The notes under the pieces are model-generated. The model searched no databases and was not told the DNA's origin. It saw nothing but the letters and a program-made list of their open reading frames with translations. 64,000 nt of DNA, taken from positions 124,001-188,000 of the forward strand of contig JACGCN010000063.1 in the NCBI GenBank assembly GCA_014905825.1, written 5' to 3'. Positions 61,758-64,000 of this stretch are shown here, piece by piece. The stretch is from Lyophyllum atratum. Lineage: Eukaryota; Basidiomycota; Agaricomycetes; Agaricales; Lyophyllaceae. How positions within the stretch are numbered: the first letter of the stretch is position 1; each line of letters starts with the position of its first letter. Both the position numbers and the translations under genes were made by a program.

Positions 61758-64000
61758 ATGTCGGCCTTAGATAGTAACAAACGTACGTGCTTGCACTCCC
61801 ATCAGACCATATCTGCTCATACACCCCGCAGCAACGGCTGACGTTGCAGCCACGAGTGCAAGTGTGGAACCCGAAGGCAAGTTGGACGCGATTTTACATG
61901 CGAATACAGCTCCTTGACGCGTAGGATGTGCAGGCAAGGAGGGAAGATCGTCTTTGGTGGAATTGAAGAACGGAAAGGTGTATTTCAAGCAGAAATGCAT
62001 CTCGTTTGAGAAGCAGTCAGAGACGCTCCAAGGTGCGTGCTTTCTTGCCTAGTGGTCATATCTGTCCTTATCCTGACATTTCTCTCCGTTCAGAAATTGT
62101 CCAATTTCGGGAAATGCTTGAAGAACGCATCGAAGGAAAGGCGCCGCCCCTGTTGGCTATTCCTGACGAGTATCACCCGTTGATTGCGAAGCTTGCCCAC
62201 GAAAGGTGCCGCTACACAACTATATTCTCACTGAACTGCCTTGAAACTTCCTCCTCTGTTCCAGCGATAAGACATTGGCTGCGCTTTCGAAGCACATCCT
62301 ACAAGAACTGCTTCCGAGTCAGGATGACGACGAGGGCCGTGCATCGGCGGCGCAGGCGCTTCCCTTGAGCGCAGTTGAAACCGCAATCAAAACGATAGTG
62401 CAGCACAACAATTATGGTCTAGACGGTATCGGCGGTGGAAAGGCGCGTGCTGCTGTTAGTGTCTGGAGATGGGAGGTTAGGGAACAGCATCGAGATTGGC
62501 TCCCAAAGAATGCACGGGAGAAGGCAGAAAGGAGGATTGCGGAGAGAGTGCAGGTAAGCATGAGATTTTGACTATAGTCGACTACGTCTTCTTAACACCC
62601 GATAGGCCAAGCAAGACCTCCTGTCTATTTTCGAAGCGCTGCCACAAGAGGAAAGGGACGCGATTTTGGATCCAAAGGGGACTAATAAGCTCCCTCAGAA
62701 GGAAATGAATGTAGCGGACTCATCGAAGCCATCAGAATCAATATCTGGGGAGAAGACACCGCCACAAAGTGCGAAGAAAAAGCAGAAGAGGAAGGTGGAA
62801 GAGGAGAACGATGCGGTAGGTTTTACTAAGGCACATGCCGCCTATCCCGCTGCTCATCGATGCTTGCCGCAGGCTTCGAAACAAAGTGGCACCAAGACTG
62901 CCCGAGCTCCAAAACCTGTTGACCCCGCCAAGGCAGTCAAGGTAAGTGCAGCGCAGCAATCAATTCTTGCGCTGCTGATACCCATATTCCACCACAGGAG
63001 CAAGAGAAATTGGAGAAGAAAGCAGCTAAGGCTGAGAAGGAGAAGAAGGAAAAGGATGCGCAGAACAAGTCCAGATCTCTCATGGCAAACTTCTTTGCAA
63101 AACCCAAGAACACTCCTACCCGAGAAACCCCGCTGAAGGATGCGGACTCTAGCGTTGCTGGCCCTTCCAACACGCGGTCTGAATTCGAGAAGTCCTTCAA
63201 GCCTTTTGTGCTGAAGAAGGACACTGAGCTCGCTCCAATCAACTGGTTCCTTGAAACCAAGAATCGCAAGAAAAGGCCGTCGCCTGGAAGGTTGGACGAT
63301 GATATCATTGTCATCGACGACGACGACGAGATGCGAGACCGTGATGTGGAAATGGGCAATGCTGGATCAGCTATTATAGACGTTGCGGCTTTGAATACGT
63401 CGGGTCTGTACTCCCAAACATCTCGGACAAGATATTATATTTATGCTGCTCATTTTCAGATCATCTGCGCTCAATTATCTCCTCCTTGCCACCACCTGCT
63501 GACCTTTCACGCCGACCCCTGCCTCACACCCAAATTCAGGGATTGAAGACGTACAACGCTCCCTGTGTACGCGATATTGTCGCCAAACTCTCAGAGGCTG
63601 AAGTAGCAGGAGATACCTCAGTCGTGCGCTCCCAGCTCTCCCAGCTCAATGACCGCACACTATTGCCCGCAAAAGTGTTCATATTCCACGAAGACGCCCG
63701 GCCAGGATATTTCGGAACCTGGACGCGAAACTCACGCATTATTGGCCCACGAACTCCTTTCGCCAAAGATGTCCTGGTCTTCGACTATGGATACGATAGT
63801 GGAGAGGAATGGGAAGAAGAGCCTGCCGGCGACGCAGACGATGTTGCTGAAGACGCCGAAGACGAAGAGGATGGCGACGACCCGGACTCTGATCTGGACA
63901 GCTGGCTTGTGGACGATGACGAGGAGCCCGGACTTTCTTTGGAAGACATGGATCAACTCCCTACGGAGATCCCTGACCTCCCCGTTCTTTCGACAAAGCG
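61758..64000 (+). CDS. RLF2: Chromatin assembly factor 1 large subunit (p150/Rlf2-like), 5' part
   Basis: Deposits H3-H4 behind the replication fork. The 3' end lies outside the window. Exons: 61758-61782, 61832-61876, 61934-62032, 62094-62205, 62265-62553, 62606-62815, 62873-62941, 62998-63403 and 63460 to the window end, about 598 residues seen. Features: a conserved start block (LVELKNGKVYFKQKCISFEK), LLAIPDEYHPLIAKLAHE with TLAALSKHILQELL, a Lys/Glu charged helix (EKLEKKAAKAEKEKKEKDAQ), a PIP-box-like SLMANFFAKPK for PCNA, then LPAKVFIFHEDARPGYFGTW with FDYGYDSGEEWEEE and an acidic stretch, diagnostic for CAF-1 p150. The second intron uses a GC donor (GAAG|GCAAGT at 61877); any nearby GT donor gives the wrong frame. 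Confidence 0.92.

Overview
The window is fungal nuclear DNA, most likely from an agaricomycete basidiomycete. Evidence: almost every gene is cut by many short introns (about 50-60 nt, GT...AG), the coding density is high on both strands, and the gene content is eukaryotic core machinery plus basidiomycete-style families (a fungal S41 peptidase, a tandem RlpA-like double-psi beta-barrel family, a GDS1-like regulator). Exon chains were rebuilt by hand from splice sites and reading frame. CDS coordinates below give the full span from start to stop; exon coordinates are in the evidence text.

Left part (1-11.2 kb): the 3' end of a secreted S41-type peptidase; then two linker histone H1 genes in inverted orientation (1638-2754 minus, 5819-6963 plus) flanking a membrane-anchored AMP-binding protein that has lost its adenylation motifs; then a large GDS1-type winged-helix protein with an APSES-like second domain. 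Middle (13-24 kb): a JSN1/PUF2-type Pumilio protein with two RRMs, a short protein resembling complex I assembly factor NDUFAF4, an FMP25-like RCC1-repeat mitochondrial protein, and a basidiomycete protein of unknown function. 23.8-28.2 kb: three tandem secreted DPBB proteins, all on the minus strand. 28.2-32 kb is gene-poor, with decayed-looking ORF pieces and a cluster of GATATC palindromes.

Right part (32-64 kb): a SERCA-type calcium pump and SIP5 (divergent), a gene-poor 2.5 kb, a five-exon CBP4-like cytochrome bc1 assembly factor, an LDB19-type alpha-arrestin divergent from an SLC35F6-like transporter, another gene-poor 3.5 kb, and then a dense block of four head-to-head pairs: SHQ1/TRP2, mitochondrial uS2/SSB-type Hsp70, a small unknown protein/inositol polyphosphate kinase, and RFC2/CAF-1 large subunit. 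The last pair joins clamp loading with PCNA-linked chromatin assembly and has an ACGCGT (MCB-type) site in its 106-bp shared promoter. The plus-strand histone H1 gene has two such sites upstream.

There is no clear new multi-gene system, CRISPR array, rRNA, tRNA or intact transposon. The most unusual points are the apparent AMP-binding pseudoenzyme, three GC-AG introns, a 10-nt microexon, a kinase gene whose first intron cannot be solved with ordinary splice sites, and the tandem DPBB cluster with a conserved Kex2-like site.
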